A stretch of 64,000 bases of DNA from Maricaulis alexandrii (lineage in GTDB: Bacteria; Pseudomonadota; Alphaproteobacteria; Caulobacterales; Maricaulaceae). The notes under the pieces are model-generated. The model worked only from the letters and a program-made list of their open reading frames with translations, was not told where the DNA came from and searched no databases. The stretch is taken from assembly GCF_005871165.1 (NCBI RefSeq), contig NZ_SWKP01000008.1, forward strand, positions 186,001 through 250,000, written 5' to 3'. A program made the translations under genes and the position numbers. How positions within the stretch are numbered: position 1 is the stretch's first letter; every line of letters begins with the position of its first letter. This document shows, one piece after another, positions 16,654 through 25,506 of this stretch.

Positions 16654-18117
16654 TTACCGCTCTGCCGAGCCGGAGGTCTCACCGCCACCCGCGGTGTCCT
16701 GACCATCCACCGCTGCCTGATAGCAGCCGGGCAGGTTCAATTCTGCGCCATTGGCGCGTCTCATTTCATCGACCCGCCTTTGCCAGGCGAGATAGAAGCG
16801 GTCGCCATTGCGTTCCGCCTCGGCCAGTAGCTGGTCGGATATCCGGGACCAGCGATCGGCGGGCGTGCCGCGGCGACCGGCATACTGGCGCAGCGCCAGG
16901 GCGCGACCATGCCCCAGTTCGGCCGCCCGGCGCAGATAGCTTTCCGCCCGTTCCGGACTTTCCACGATCCCGCACAGGCGATAGCTGCCCTGTACCGTGC
17001 CGGTGCCATAGATCAGGGCCAGATTGAAATTGGCCCCGCCATGACCGCGCTCGGCCGCCGATTCGAGCCATTCCAGGGCCGTATCGATGTTCTGCTCCAG
17101 GCCGAGCCCGGTCGCGAACATGATCCCGAGCAGGTTCTGGGCATGGGTGTCGCGCGCCGTCAGTGCGGCATGGCACATCAGGGTGACGGTCTCCGCCGGG
17201 GTCAGTGCACCGGTCTGGTCAAACCCCATATCACCCTGGAAGTCGCGGACAGAGCGGCGGGTCACCGGACCATAGCTGCCATCCACCGTACCGGCATAAT
17301 AGCCCAGCGCCGAGAGGGCGCGCTGGCGCTGTTCCAGCTCGATGATGTCGCCATCATCCTCGGTCTGGGAAAAGCCGTAGGCGATGCGGGCCAGGGATTG
17401 CGGCGTGGTCGGACAGGAGCGCTCCAGAATGGCGGCCTGCAAGCGGCGATGGGCCGTCAGCGAGGCCTGAGACCCGCCGGTTGTCGAACCGACGAGCAGA
17501 GCCTGATCCCAGGCGTCACGGGCATCCTCGATCCGGCCGACCGCCTGATAGGCATCCCCCACATTGAGCCAGCACCGGGCGATATCTGCCTCGGCCACGC
17601 CATAGGTCTGGGAGGCGCAGATGCGGCCGCCCGGGTCATAGCTGTAGAAGGAGGGCCGCCGATAGGAGCGCGCCTGACTGCCCCCCGTCACGCCCGTGGC
17701 GAGAGGAAAATTGAAGCTGGAGCCGGAACCGGAATACCGGCCGGTGTCATTGTCGGAATAGGTGTCGGCACCGGGATAGGTGATCGTTCCGCCCCCTGCG
17801 CCGGTGTCATAAGGATCGCGAATGGTTTCTCCAAACGGACCCGAGGTCGGCCGGTCCTGATAGTAGCGGCCATCCTCGCCATAACCGCCGGAACGGATCA
17901 CGACCCGGTCAGGCGTGTCGGTTCCGCTCTGGTTCGCCTGCCGACCGAAAGGCCACCAGGCGGGCGATCGCGCCTCCCCGTCCGGGCAATGTCGTGTGGC
18001 GCAATAGCCGGCCTCATAGGCCTGGGAATGGGTGAAGGCGAGCACAGCGACGAGGCCGATAACAACCAGAATGGTCGCTGCCGCCTGAGCCAGTAGCGCT
18101 GTTACGCGTTCCACCAT
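16654..18117 (-). CDS. Membrane-anchored protein with peptidoglycan-binding and Sel1 repeats
   Basis: A 487-aa protein with one N-terminal membrane segment (about residues 8-27), a Gly/Ser/Thr/Tyr-rich linker, and a peptidoglycan-binding-1 domain (ALSALGYYAGTVDGSYGPVTRRSVRDFQ). It then has Sel1-like repeats (AQNLLGIMFATGLGLEQNIDTALEWLESAAERGHGGANFNLALIYGTG). It is likely tethered to the inner membrane and reaches the cell wall. The start is set at the ATG at 18117; a GTG 12 nt upstream is also in frame. It lies just upstream of the lipoprotein gene (19-bp gap) and is probably cotranscribed with it. Confidence 0.75.
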   Translation of the reverse strand: MVERVTALLAQAAATILVVIGLVAVLAFTHSQAYEAGYCATRHCPDGEARSPAWWPFGRQANQSGTDTPDRVVIRSGGYGEDGRYYQDRPTSGPFGETIRDPYDTGAGGGTITYPGADTYSDNDTGRYSGSGSSFNFPLATGVTGGSQARSYRRPSFYSYDPGGRICASQTYGVAEADIARCWLNVGDAYQAVGRIEDARDAWDQALLVGSTTGGSQASLTAHRRLQAAILERSCPTTPQSLARIAYGFSQTEDDGDIIELEQRQRALSALGYYAGTVDGSYGPVTRRSVRDFQGDMGFDQTGALTPAETVTLMCHAALTARDTHAQNLLGIMFATGLGLEQNIDTALEWLESAAERGHGGANFNLALIYGTGTVQGSYRLCGIVESPERAESYLRRAAELGHGRALALRQYAGRRGTPADRWSRISDQLLAEAERNGDRFYLAWQRRVDEMRRANGAELNLPGCYQAAVDGQDTAGGGETSGSAER

Positions 18118-18265
18118 GTCTGATCCCACCGTTGCCGAGGCTCCCCAAAACCCCGGTACGCTTTACCCCTGATTAACCATACTAGCGGTGGCATTCCGGC
18201 TCGGCCATACGCTCGAGGCGGGATTCTGGAAGAATCCGGTACAATCAGCGCGAGAATATTTTGAT

Positions 18266-18282
18266 TTCGCGTGACACGCGAA
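18266..18282. promoter_or_regulatory. 17-bp palindrome upstream of the Sel1/PG-binding gene
   Basis: TTCGCGTGACACGCGAA consists of perfect 8-bp arms around a single central A. With a 1-nt centre it suits a dimeric DNA-binding protein better than an RNA hairpin. A second inverted repeat, GGATTC-TGGAA-GAATCC, lies nearby at 18221-18237. Both sit in the 190-bp gap between the nucleotidyltransferase end and the start at 18117. No regulator was recognised. Confidence 0.4.
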
Positions 18283-18307
18283 TTTTGTCCGGATCACTCG
18301 CCCAAAA

Positions 18308-18901
18308 TCAGGCGTGAATGAAGTCCAGCTCTGGCCAGAGGCGTTTCTGCGAATCGCATTTGCGGTTCCAGCCCTCCGGATTGGCGACCCCGGGCATGGG
18401 CCGGACCGTCCGGTCAAAGACCGCATCCAGCCCCAGCGGCGCCAAGAGGTCCGGTGCCCCGGTTTCATCGAGACGCAGCGCGACCGCATGGGTCAGCGAG
18501 GCGAAGTGACGGAGCGCGTCCTCGGTATTGCGCAAGGGTGCCCGGTCCGTGCCGAACTTGTCATTGAACCAGAGATGCACGCGGGCCTGGTTGCACACCT
18601 CCACCGGAACCGGAAAGCCGGCAAATTCCGGTGCAACCCGGCGAATGACCGCATCCTCGGCTTCCCAGCTCAGATCGCTGCCGTCGAAATAGGCGAGGTC
18701 ATAATCATTGATGCCATAGCCCGGTTCACGACCGGTCAGGGCATTCCAGACCGCCTTGTAGACGGAGCCCGCCATGAGCGCGTAATCCGGCAGTTCCAGA
18801 CGTCGCGCACCGTCCAGAACGCGGACCGCCAGCGGGTCGGCCAGCACCGCCTCGATCACGAAACGGGGCTGGTCCTCAACCGGCGGGACAGTCCAGCTCA
18901 C
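18308..18901 (-). CDS. Nucleotidyltransferase family protein (DUF925/NTP_transf_6)
   Basis: A 197-aa protein with the family core AGSVYKAVWNALTGREPGYGINDYDLAYFDGSDLSWEAE, where the GINDYDLAYFD acidic pair resembles the metal site of the polymerase-beta nucleotidyltransferase fold, followed by VPVEVCNQARVHLWF. The start is taken as GTG at 18901, four bases after the pheT stop; a longer form starting at 18952 would overlap pheT by 47 bp. As the last gene of the pheS-pheT transcript it might act on RNA, but the family function is not known. Confidence 0.75.
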   Translation of the reverse strand: MSWTVPPVEDQPRFVIEAVLADPLAVRVLDGARRLELPDYALMAGSVYKAVWNALTGREPGYGINDYDLAYFDGSDLSWEAEDAVIRRVAPEFAGFPVPVEVCNQARVHLWFNDKFGTDRAPLRNTEDALRHFASLTHAVALRLDETGAPDLLAPLGLDAVFDRTVRPMPGVANPEGWNRKCDSQKRLWPELDFIHA

Positions 18902-18905
18902 CGGC

Positions 18906-21305
18906 TCACCCGCGCAGGCTGCCGCCGGTTGCCTTCTCGACCTTGGCGACAATGGCCGCCGCGACCTTGTCGATCTCCTCGTCGGTCAGGGTCTTGTCCT
19001 TGGGCTGCAGGGTGACCTCGATACCGAGGGAGACCTGGCCGTCGGGCACGCCCTTGCCGTCATAGGTGTCGAACACGGTGACGCCGGCGATCAGGGCCTT
19101 GTCGGCACCCTTGGCGGCCCGGACCAGCGCATCGGCCGCCACGCTCTTGTCGACCAGGAAGGCGAAGTCGCGGCGCACCGGCGTCAGCTCGGCCCGGTCC
19201 AGCTGCGCGCGGGCCTTCAGGCCGGAGGCCTTTTTCGGCATCGGGATATTGTCGAGCACGATCTCGAAGGCCAGCACACGGCCATCAATGTCCAGCGCCT
19301 TCAGGATGGCCGGATGGATCTCGCCGAACTCGGCGAGGACATTCTTCGGCCCCAGACGCAGAACGCCGGAGCGGCCCGGATGCCACCAGTCCCGCGCCTC
19401 GGCGGCGACCTGGAGATTGTCCACCGGCGCGCCCGCAGCGGCCAAGGCCGCCAGCGCATCAGCCTTTACATCGAACACGTCGGGCACGCGGGTGCCGGCC
19501 CAGTGACGGCCGGCCTCGACCGGACGCACACCGCTGGCGACCAGGCGCTGACCGTCCGGCGCATCACTCAGATAGACCGGGCCCACTTCAAACAGGCGCG
19601 GGTCATCCTGGCCCTTGTCGGTATTGGCCTGCATGGCCGTGAGCAGATGGATCAGCGCGGTCGGACGCATCACGTCCAGTTCCGACGAGATCGGATTGTC
19701 CAGTTCCAGACCTTCGCCATGGCCGCCGAACAGGGCGGCCTGGGACTTCTCGCAGAAGGACCAGGTCACGGCTTCCGAATAACCCCGGCCGGCCAGGGCA
19801 CGGCGGGCATAGCGGGCGCGCAGCTGCATCGGCGTGGCCGGCGCTTCGCGACGCACAGGCGGGCGCGGCAGGGAGACGGTGTCGAGCTTGTCGAAGCCGT
19901 GGATACGGGCGACTTCCTCGACCAGATCAGCCTTCTGCGAACAATCCATCCGCCAGGACGGCACACCCACGGTCAGGACATCGCCCTCCCCCTTCGGGGC
20001 AAAGCCCAGCGTCTCCAGAATGCGCACGATCTCTTCGCGCGGCAGATCGAGCCCGGTCAGGCGGTTCACTTCGGCGATCGGGAACTCGATGTCCGCCGGC
20101 GGGTTCGGAATCTCACCGAACACCATCGTCTCGGAGGCTTCGCCACCGCAGAATTTCAGGATCAGCTCGCTGGCCTGTTCGATCCCCGCCTTCACCGAAG
20201 CCGGGTCGACGCCGCGCTCGAACCGGTATTTCGCATCACTGTCGATCCCGGTCGCCTTGGCGGTGGCGCGGGTGATCAGCGGGTCGAACCAGGCGCTTTC
20301 GATGAAGACATCCGTCGTTTCGGCGGACACACCGGAATAGGTGCCGCCCATGATCCCGCCGAAGCCGAGGCAATGGCTGTTGTCGGCAATCACGCACTGG
20401 TCTTCGCCCGGCACGTATTCCTTGTTGTCCAGCGCCTCGAAACGGTCGCTGTCGCCCGCACCCCGGCGCGCACGCAGCGGACCGTCCAGCTTCGCCAGGT
20501 CATAGACATGGAGCGGACGGCAGCGGTCATAGGAGATCATGTTGGTGATGTCGGCGAGGAAGTTGATCGGACGCAGGCCGATCGATTTCAGGGCCTTCTT
20601 CAGCCAGTCCGGGCTTTCAACATTCTTCACGCCGCGGATCACGCGGCCGGCAAAGACCGGACAGGCTTCCGGCCAGTCCAGCTCGACCGTCACCGGACAG
20701 GGGAAGCTGCCGGGAATGTCCTGAATGTCATGCGTTTTCAGCGTGCCGATGCCGGTGGCGGCGAGGTCGCGGGCAATGCCGCGCACGCCCAGCCAGTCCG
20801 GCCGGTTCGGCGTCACTTCGAAATCGATGACCGGATCATCCTGGCCCAGCGCGACGACGGCCGGCGTGCCGACATCGAACGGTTCCGGCAGATCGATGAT
20901 GCCATCATGATCCTCGCCCAGTTCCAGCTCGCGTGCGGAACACATCATGCCGTGGCTTTCCACGCCGCGGATCTTGCGCGGTTTCTTGTCCAGCGCGAAG
21001 TCGAGGCCCGGGATATAGGCGCCCAACGGCGCGTAGACGGCATACATGCCGGTGCGGGCATTCGGGGCACCGCAGACGATCTGCTTCTCGCCATCCTTGG
21101 TCGCGACCCGGCAGACCTTGAGCTTGTCAGCATCCGGATGCTGGACCGCCTCGATCACGTGACAGACGGAGAAGTCGGCAAATTTCTCGAGCGGATTGTC
21201 GATATGCTCGATCTCCAGCCCGGCCATGGTCATGGCTTCGGCGAGTTCGTCGAGCGTGGCATCCGTTTCAAGATGGTATTTCAGCCAGGAAAGCGGGAAT
21301 TTCAT
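18906..21305 (-). CDS. pheT: Phenylalanyl-tRNA synthetase beta subunit
   Basis: A 799-aa subunit of the alpha2-beta2 enzyme that charges tRNA-Phe. It shows the N-terminal EMAP/tRNA-binding domain (VCHVIEAVQHPDADKLKVCRV), the B3/B4 editing domain, the B5 domain (FPIAEVNRLTGLDLPREEIVRIL), and the C-terminal FDX-ACB anticodon-binding domain (RAELTPVRRDFAFLVDKSVAADALV). The length is typical. Unusually it is separated from pheS by two small genes (21332-22338), though all four run in one direction with tight or overlapping joins. Confidence 0.97.
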   Translation of the reverse strand: MKFPLSWLKYHLETDATLDELAEAMTMAGLEIEHIDNPLEKFADFSVCHVIEAVQHPDADKLKVCRVATKDGEKQIVCGAPNARTGMYAVYAPLGAYIPGLDFALDKKPRKIRGVESHGMMCSARELELGEDHDGIIDLPEPFDVGTPAVVALGQDDPVIDFEVTPNRPDWLGVRGIARDLAATGIGTLKTHDIQDIPGSFPCPVTVELDWPEACPVFAGRVIRGVKNVESPDWLKKALKSIGLRPINFLADITNMISYDRCRPLHVYDLAKLDGPLRARRGAGDSDRFEALDNKEYVPGEDQCVIADNSHCLGFGGIMGGTYSGVSAETTDVFIESAWFDPLITRATAKATGIDSDAKYRFERGVDPASVKAGIEQASELILKFCGGEASETMVFGEIPNPPADIEFPIAEVNRLTGLDLPREEIVRILETLGFAPKGEGDVLTVGVPSWRMDCSQKADLVEEVARIHGFDKLDTVSLPRPPVRREAPATPMQLRARYARRALAGRGYSEAVTWSFCEKSQAALFGGHGEGLELDNPISSELDVMRPTALIHLLTAMQANTDKGQDDPRLFEVGPVYLSDAPDGQRLVASGVRPVEAGRHWAGTRVPDVFDVKADALAALAAAGAPVDNLQVAAEARDWWHPGRSGVLRLGPKNVLAEFGEIHPAILKALDIDGRVLAFEIVLDNIPMPKKASGLKARAQLDRAELTPVRRDFAFLVDKSVAADALVRAAKGADKALIAGVTVFDTYDGKGVPDGQVSLGIEVTLQPKDKTLTDEEIDKVAAAIVAKVEKATGGSLRG

Positions 21306-21331
21306 CGTCGGCTCCTGCCGTCACGTGGGTT

Positions 21332-21949
21332 TCAATTTGTATCGTCTTGCGGGGTGTCTTGCGGATCGGGTCGGTCAGCAGAGCCGAAGCGCTCGAACAC
21401 GTCAAAGCGGTCACCGGCTTCACACTGGCGTACCGGCAGACGGTCCTCATTGTCCGACGTCGACTGCCAGCAACGGTCGAAAACCGAGCAATAGCAGGCG
21501 ACCACACCCCAGTGACTCCACTCGTCGAGCAAGTCGTTGAGGCCATTATCGTCCAGATCGCCGCGCGACCAGGAGAAGGTCACAGGTTCCACTTCGCCGC
21601 CCGGGGCGAGAGCCCGGCCATTGATGCTGGACCAGGACCGGTCAAACCCCGCCGGCAACAGCTCGATCAGGCCCGTGAAGTCAGACACTTCCACCCCATC
21701 GCGCACCAGCACGACACGTTCGATCATGGCCGGGCCGACACCGTGATTGACGATGCGCAGGCCAATATTGCGGGCCTCGGGCGTAGACTGGATAAAGCCG
21801 TCGATCTGCAGGACGGGCACAACCGCGCCATGCTGTTGCGCCCGCATCACCCGCCCCTGGTCCCAGGCCACGAACAAGGCCGCGACACCCACGAGCATCG
21901 CGCCGACCCCGGTCAAGGTCTGGTGGTTATGGGTGAGCCAGCGCCACAT
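21332..21949 (-). CDS. Unknown membrane-anchored protein between pheS and pheT
   Basis: A 205-aa protein starting MWRWLTHNHQTLTGVGAMLVGVAALFVAW: a short N-terminal tail, one membrane helix (about 12-29), then about 170 residues likely outside the membrane, with segments such as GLRIVNHGVGPAMIERVVLVRDG that look like a beta-sandwich. It has four Cys near the C-terminus (ACYCSVFDRCWQS and QCEAGD). No family was recognised. Its ATG overlaps the stop of the preceding small gene (TGATG), and pheT follows after 26 bp. Base composition looks somewhat less GC-rich than the flanking phe genes. Confidence 0.68.
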   Translation of the reverse strand: MWRWLTHNHQTLTGVGAMLVGVAALFVAWDQGRVMRAQQHGAVVPVLQIDGFIQSTPEARNIGLRIVNHGVGPAMIERVVLVRDGVEVSDFTGLIELLPAGFDRSWSSINGRALAPGGEVEPVTFSWSRGDLDDNGLNDLLDEWSHWGVVACYCSVFDRCWQSTSDNEDRLPVRQCEAGDRFDVFERFGSADRPDPQDTPQDDTN

Positions 21950-22338
21950 CACGAAGCCCCCAAAGATACTTTCATGTCTTGCCGAAAGGCCGATATCCAC
22001 TGCGGTATGAAGCTTTGATCCGACCGCAACTTGGCTCTGACAACCACATTCTCAAACGTCGGGTCATCAATGACGGCTTCAATCGACAACTGGCCACAAG
22101 ACAAGTGGCTGATCCGAAGCAAAAAGCCGTAATAGCCACGCAAGTCGACCTGGCCATCCAGCGTCTGATGGAAGGCCGATAGATCTTTCAAGAAGAGGTC
22201 AAATCGCGGAAATACGTCGCCGTACTTAAGAACCCCCATCCGGGTCTCCAGCCGGATTTCAGCCTCAACACCTGCGTCGTCCTGCGCCCCCAACTGGAGG
22301 GACAGGCGAACGCCTTCATTCTCCAGCTCGAACGCCAT
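21949..22338 (-). CDS. Unknown small protein between pheS and pheT (WapI/DUF6228-like look)
   Basis: A 129-aa soluble protein starting [16 protein letters not shown], set by the TGATG overlap with the pheS stop at 22338. The pattern, an amphipathic beta-rich N-terminal part, FPRFDLFLKDLSAFHQTLDGQVDL in the middle, and a C-terminal beta hairpin with VRAKLRSDQSF, loosely resembles the WapI/DUF6228 group of immunity-type proteins. That resemblance is a weak impression, not a proven match. It is coupled at both ends by TGATG, to pheS upstream and to the membrane protein downstream, so the three are made together. Confidence 0.66.
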   Translation of the reverse strand: MAFELENEGVRLSLQLGAQDDAGVEAEIRLETRMGVLKYGDVFPRFDLFLKDLSAFHQTLDGQVDLRGYYGFLLRISHLSCGQLSIEAVIDDPTFENVVVRAKLRSDQSFIPQWISAFRQDMKVSLGAS

Positions 22339-23420
22339 CAGCTCAAACCCGTCGCCAAATTCGCCTGAAGCAGCGGCGAGAAGCCGTAATGGGCCAGCCA
22401 GCGGACGTCGGAGTTGAAATAGTCGCGCAGGTCCGGTGCGCCGTATTTCAGCATGGCGAGACGGTCCACGCCCATGCCGAAGGCGAAGCCCTGGTACTCG
22501 TCCGGATCGAGGCCGCAATTACGGATCACATTCGGGTGGACCATGCCGCAGCCGAGGATTTCCATCCATTTGTCGCCGGAGCCGACTTTCACCGCATCGC
22601 CGACGCGCTCATAGCGCACATCCATCTCCGCCGACGGTTCGGTGAAGGGGAAGTGGTGCGGGCGGAAGCGGGCTTCCACCTGGTCGGTCTCGAAGAAGGC
22701 CGCGATGAAGTCCAGCAGCACGCCCTTGAGGTGGCCCATATGGGTTTCCTTGTCGATCACAAGGCCCTCGACCTGGTGGAACATGGGCGTGTGGGTCTGG
22801 TCCCAGTCACAGCGATAGACGCGGCCCGGCGCGATGATGCGGATCGGGGTATCGCCTTTGAGCATGGTGCGGATCTGGACCGGCGAAGTGTGCGTGCGCA
22901 GGACTTTGCGCAGGCCCTCGGCATCCGGCTTCATGAAGAAGGTGTCCTGGGTGTCGCGCGCCGGGTGACCTTCCGGGAAGTTCAGGGCGGTGAAATTGTG
23001 AAAGTCATCTTCCACGTCCGGCCCTTCCGCGACGGCAAAACCCATATCCGCGAAGATTACGGCGAGTTCTTCCATCACCTGGGTGATCGGGTGCAGCGTG
23101 CCGGTCTGCTCCGGACGCACCGGCAGGGAGACGTCGACGGTCTCAGACGCCAGGGCCGCGTTGAGCGCGGCGTTTTCCAGATCGGCCTTGCGGGCCTCGA
23201 TGGCGTCGTTCAGCCGGGTCTTCAGCCCGTTCAGGGCCGGACCCATCACCTGGCGCTCTTCCGGGCTCATCTTGCCCAGTTCGCGCATCATCAGCGACAC
23301 GGAGCCCTTCTTGCCCAGCGCCGAGACGCGCACCGCGTCCAGCCCGGCTTCATCGGTCGCGCCATCGATCTGGCTGCGCACCTCGGCTTCAAGCGTGTCG
23401 AGATTGGAAGTGTCGGTCAT
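22338..23420 (-). CDS. pheS: Phenylalanyl-tRNA synthetase alpha subunit
   Basis: A 360-aa catalytic subunit. It has the N-terminal coiled coil (about 1-95), then class II motifs: motif 1 [19 protein letters not shown], motif 2 with [27 protein letters not shown], and motif 3 with [16 protein letters not shown]. The alanine-type Phe pocket is usual for the family. It is the promoter-proximal gene of the operon; 170 bp of noncoding DNA lies upstream, before the divergent gene at 23591. Confidence 0.97.
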   Translation of the reverse strand: MTDTSNLDTLEAEVRSQIDGATDEAGLDAVRVSALGKKGSVSLMMRELGKMSPEERQVMGPALNGLKTRLNDAIEARKADLENAALNAALASETVDVSLPVRPEQTGTLHPITQVMEELAVIFADMGFAVAEGPDVEDDFHNFTALNFPEGHPARDTQDTFFMKPDAEGLRKVLRTHTSPVQIRTMLKGDTPIRIIAPGRVYRCDWDQTHTPMFHQVEGLVIDKETHMGHLKGVLLDFIAAFFETDQVEARFRPHHFPFTEPSAEMDVRYERVGDAVKVGSGDKWMEILGCGMVHPNVIRNCGLDPDEYQGFAFGMGVDRLAMLKYGAPDLRDYFNSDVRWLAHYGFSPLLQANLATGLS

Positions 23421-23590
23421 GTCGTATTGTCCCTGAAATACGGGCCTTGCGTTCAGGACTGGATTTAGCCGCTGGTGTCAGGGCTGTCGACCGGGAGTGA
23501 CGGCTCGAGGACCGGGATTGTGAAAACGAGCCGCAATGGGCGCATTGCCCGCCCGTACCGGTCCTGTTTAGGCTAGCGACCGGTAACTGG

Positions 23591-24685
23591 ATGGCGGGCG
23601 AGACAACAACACCGATGTGGACTTTCCTGCGCTCCCTGTTCGGCCTGTCACCTGTTCGCGCCAAAGCCCCGACCCGACAAGGGCTCCCCTCAGCCGACAC
23701 CCCCGAAAAACGCCAGCAAACCGCCGCGACCCTGCTGGCGCTTCGCTCCGGCAAACAATTGATCCATTTCAGGGATCACTACCGCCACGCCTTCCCGGCC
23801 TTTCATGAAGACCGGCGCCTGCTTCCGCGGGAGATGGCCGGGCGCTTTGCGCAGCAGACCTTCCACGTGCAAGCCGAAATCGTCCCGGCCTACCTGTTCC
23901 ACCCGAATGGCCATGTGCGCCAGGCGGCGATCGAGGCGTTGTCGCCGGGACATTTGACTGCCTTCACCATCATCGTTCTGGCCGCCCGCACCAATGACTG
24001 GGTCGAGCCTGTCCGCGAGCGCGCCCTCGCCCGCTTGCTCGACCTCCTGCCACGCGCCGAACCCTATGTTCTAGAGTCGGCACTCCCGGTTCTCATCCGG
24101 CGTTCGCCCAGCTGGCGACGCTACCGGGTGGTGAACGGGGTGGTCTCGAGCCTGCCGGAGTCTGAGCTTCTGGATCAGGTCTTCACTGTGGAAGAGGCAC
24201 GCTCCGCCGCCATCTCAATGCTGTCGAGCCTGATGGCCGGTCCCACCACGCGTATATTCAGGACACTGGCCAAGTATCGCTGGATTGACCCGCATCTGGA
24301 AACATTGTCCCTGGAGGCCCGCGCGAACGGGATCAGGCGGGCCGCGACGGCGGCGTTGTTGCAGGGCGAGGTTTACTGGAAGCGATCACCAAGCCCCGCC
24401 GACTTCCGACTGCCGGGCCGACCCGACCCTGCCCTCGAACACCGGCCCCTCACGATTCATCCGGACATCCCACGCGTCTTTGCTGCAGCGGCCCGCGACC
24501 GGACCGCCTCCATCCGCGCCCTGGCAGCCGAGGCGCTGATCCGGCTGGGCCCCGACGCCTTCCCGGCGGAGACATGGGAACACCTCAAAGCCGAGAAACG
24601 CCCCTCGGTCCGCTCCCGCATGGACTTCTTCCGGCGCAAATGGATCGATGATGATCTACCGGACTATCTCAAGGACGGCGGATAA
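23591..24685 (+). CDS. HEAT-like helical-repeat protein of unknown function
   Basis: A 364-aa protein with tandem amphipathic helices typical of HEAT/ARM solenoids, e.g. FHPNGHVRQAAIEAL, EPVRERALARLLDLL and RDRTASIRALAAEALIRLGPDAF. There is no signal peptide or catalytic motif. Such proteins usually act as binding scaffolds. It is divergent from pheS and followed by the terminator at 24704. The start could be 23591 or the ATG eight codons later; neither has a strong ribosome-binding site. Confidence 0.72.
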   Translation: MAGETTTPMWTFLRSLFGLSPVRAKAPTRQGLPSADTPEKRQQTAATLLALRSGKQLIHFRDHYRHAFPAFHEDRRLLPREMAGRFAQQTFHVQAEIVPAYLFHPNGHVRQAAIEALSPGHLTAFTIIVLAARTNDWVEPVRERALARLLDLLPRAEPYVLESALPVLIRRSPSWRRYRVVNGVVSSLPESELLDQVFTVEEARSAAISMLSSLMAGPTTRIFRTLAKYRWIDPHLETLSLEARANGIRRAATAALLQGEVYWKRSPSPADFRLPGRPDPALEHRPLTIHPDIPRVFAAAARDRTASIRALAAEALIRLGPDAFPAETWEHLKAEKRPSVRSRMDFFRRKWIDDDLPDYLKDGG

Positions 24686-24703
24686 AGGCGGGAACCGGAC
24701 AAG

Positions 24704-24742
24704 AAAAAGGCCCGCCAGCGTGTCGCTGACGGGCCTTTTCAA
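24704..24742. terminator. Bidirectional terminator between the HEAT-like gene and rplT
   Basis: AAAAAGGCCCG...CGGGCCTTTT forms a strong stem (about 24706-24739) with A-run and T-run flanks, so it can end both converging transcripts. Confidence 0.85.
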
Positions 24743-24759
24743 ATTCCGTGTCTGACCGC

Positions 24760-25116
24760 TTAGGCCAGAGCCGCGCGGGCCTGGTCGACCAGGGCCTTGA
24801 AGGCTTCCGGTTCGCGGATCGCGATGTCGGACAGGACCTTGCGGTCGACTTCGATGCCGGCCTTGTTCAGACCGTTCATGAAGACCGAATAGCTCATGCC
24901 GTGCTCGCGGGCACCGGCATTGATGCGCTGGATCCAGAGAGCGCGGAAATTGCGTTTCTTGGCGCGGCGGTCGCGATAGGCGTACTGGCCGGCCTTCTCC
25001 ACAGCCTGGACGGCAGCGCGGAAGGTGTTCTTGCGGCGGCCATAATAGCCTTTGGCCGCTTTGATGACTTTCTTGTGGCGTTTGGCGGTCGCCGGACCGG
25101 ACGTGACTCGAGACAT
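24760..25116 (-). CDS. rplT: 50S ribosomal protein L20
   Basis: A 118-aa basic protein with the L20 signatures [44 protein letters not shown] and [10 protein letters not shown]. It binds 23S rRNA early in 50S assembly. It follows rpmI by 31 bp in the usual rpmI-rplT order and ends at a strong terminator. Confidence 0.98.
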   Translation of the reverse strand: MSRVTSGPATAKRHKKVIKAAKGYYGRRKNTFRAAVQAVEKAGQYAYRDRRAKKRNFRALWIQRINAGAREHGMSYSVFMNGLNKAGIEVDRKVLSDIAIREPEAFKALVDQARAALA

Positions 25117-25147
25117 GTCTAAGGGCTCCTAGCTCGAAAACCGCGGC

Positions 25148-25348
25148 TTAAAGGCCGTTCGGGATGTACTTCTTGACGATGCGCGCATCTTGCGGCGACA
25201 GGACGACCTGGCCGCGCTTGTTGCGGATCTGCTTGGGAGTACGCTTGATCATGCCGTGGCGCTTGCCTGCCTGGCCGGCCTTGATCTTGCCCGTGGCGGT
25301 GAGCTTGAAGCGCTTTTTCGCGCCGCTCTTCGTCTTCATCTTCGACAT
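25148..25348 (-). CDS. rpmI: 50S ribosomal protein L35
   Basis: A 66-aa basic protein, [20 protein letters not shown]..., with the family hallmark [18 protein letters not shown]. Two ATGs are in frame 6 nt apart. AAGGAG ends directly at the first and is optimally spaced (6 nt) for the second, so 25348 is chosen. It is not preceded by infC, which lies 5.6 kb away. Confidence 0.97.
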   Translation of the reverse strand: MSKMKTKSGAKKRFKLTATGKIKAGQAGKRHGMIKRTPKQIRNKRGQVVLSPQDARIVKKYIPNGL

Positions 25349-25447
25349 TTGCATCTCCTTCGTAGAGGCGCGCGAGGCGTCCCGGTGGATGGTTCAGCCG
25401 GCGGGCATGTCGAAATCGGCCCGGACGGCTGGTGTTGGAAGCGGGGG

Positions 25448-25475
25448 TTTATACGCGCCATTGCCTCAAATGCAA
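25448..25475 (-). promoter_or_regulatory. Probable promoter of rpmI-rplT
   Basis: On the minus strand TTGCAT (25470-25475) and TATAAA (25448-25453) are 16 bp apart, about 100 bp upstream of rpmI. This is a good housekeeping-type promoter and is consistent with rpmI-rplT being transcribed separately from infC. Confidence 0.5.
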
Positions 25476-25506
25476 GGACGAAAGGGAGTCTGGCGGACAG
25501 GCCGGA

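Noticed and set aside
19314-21494. A 726-codon plus-strand frame opposite pheT
   Set aside because: Pure shadow of pheT; composition and lack of motifs show it is not coding.
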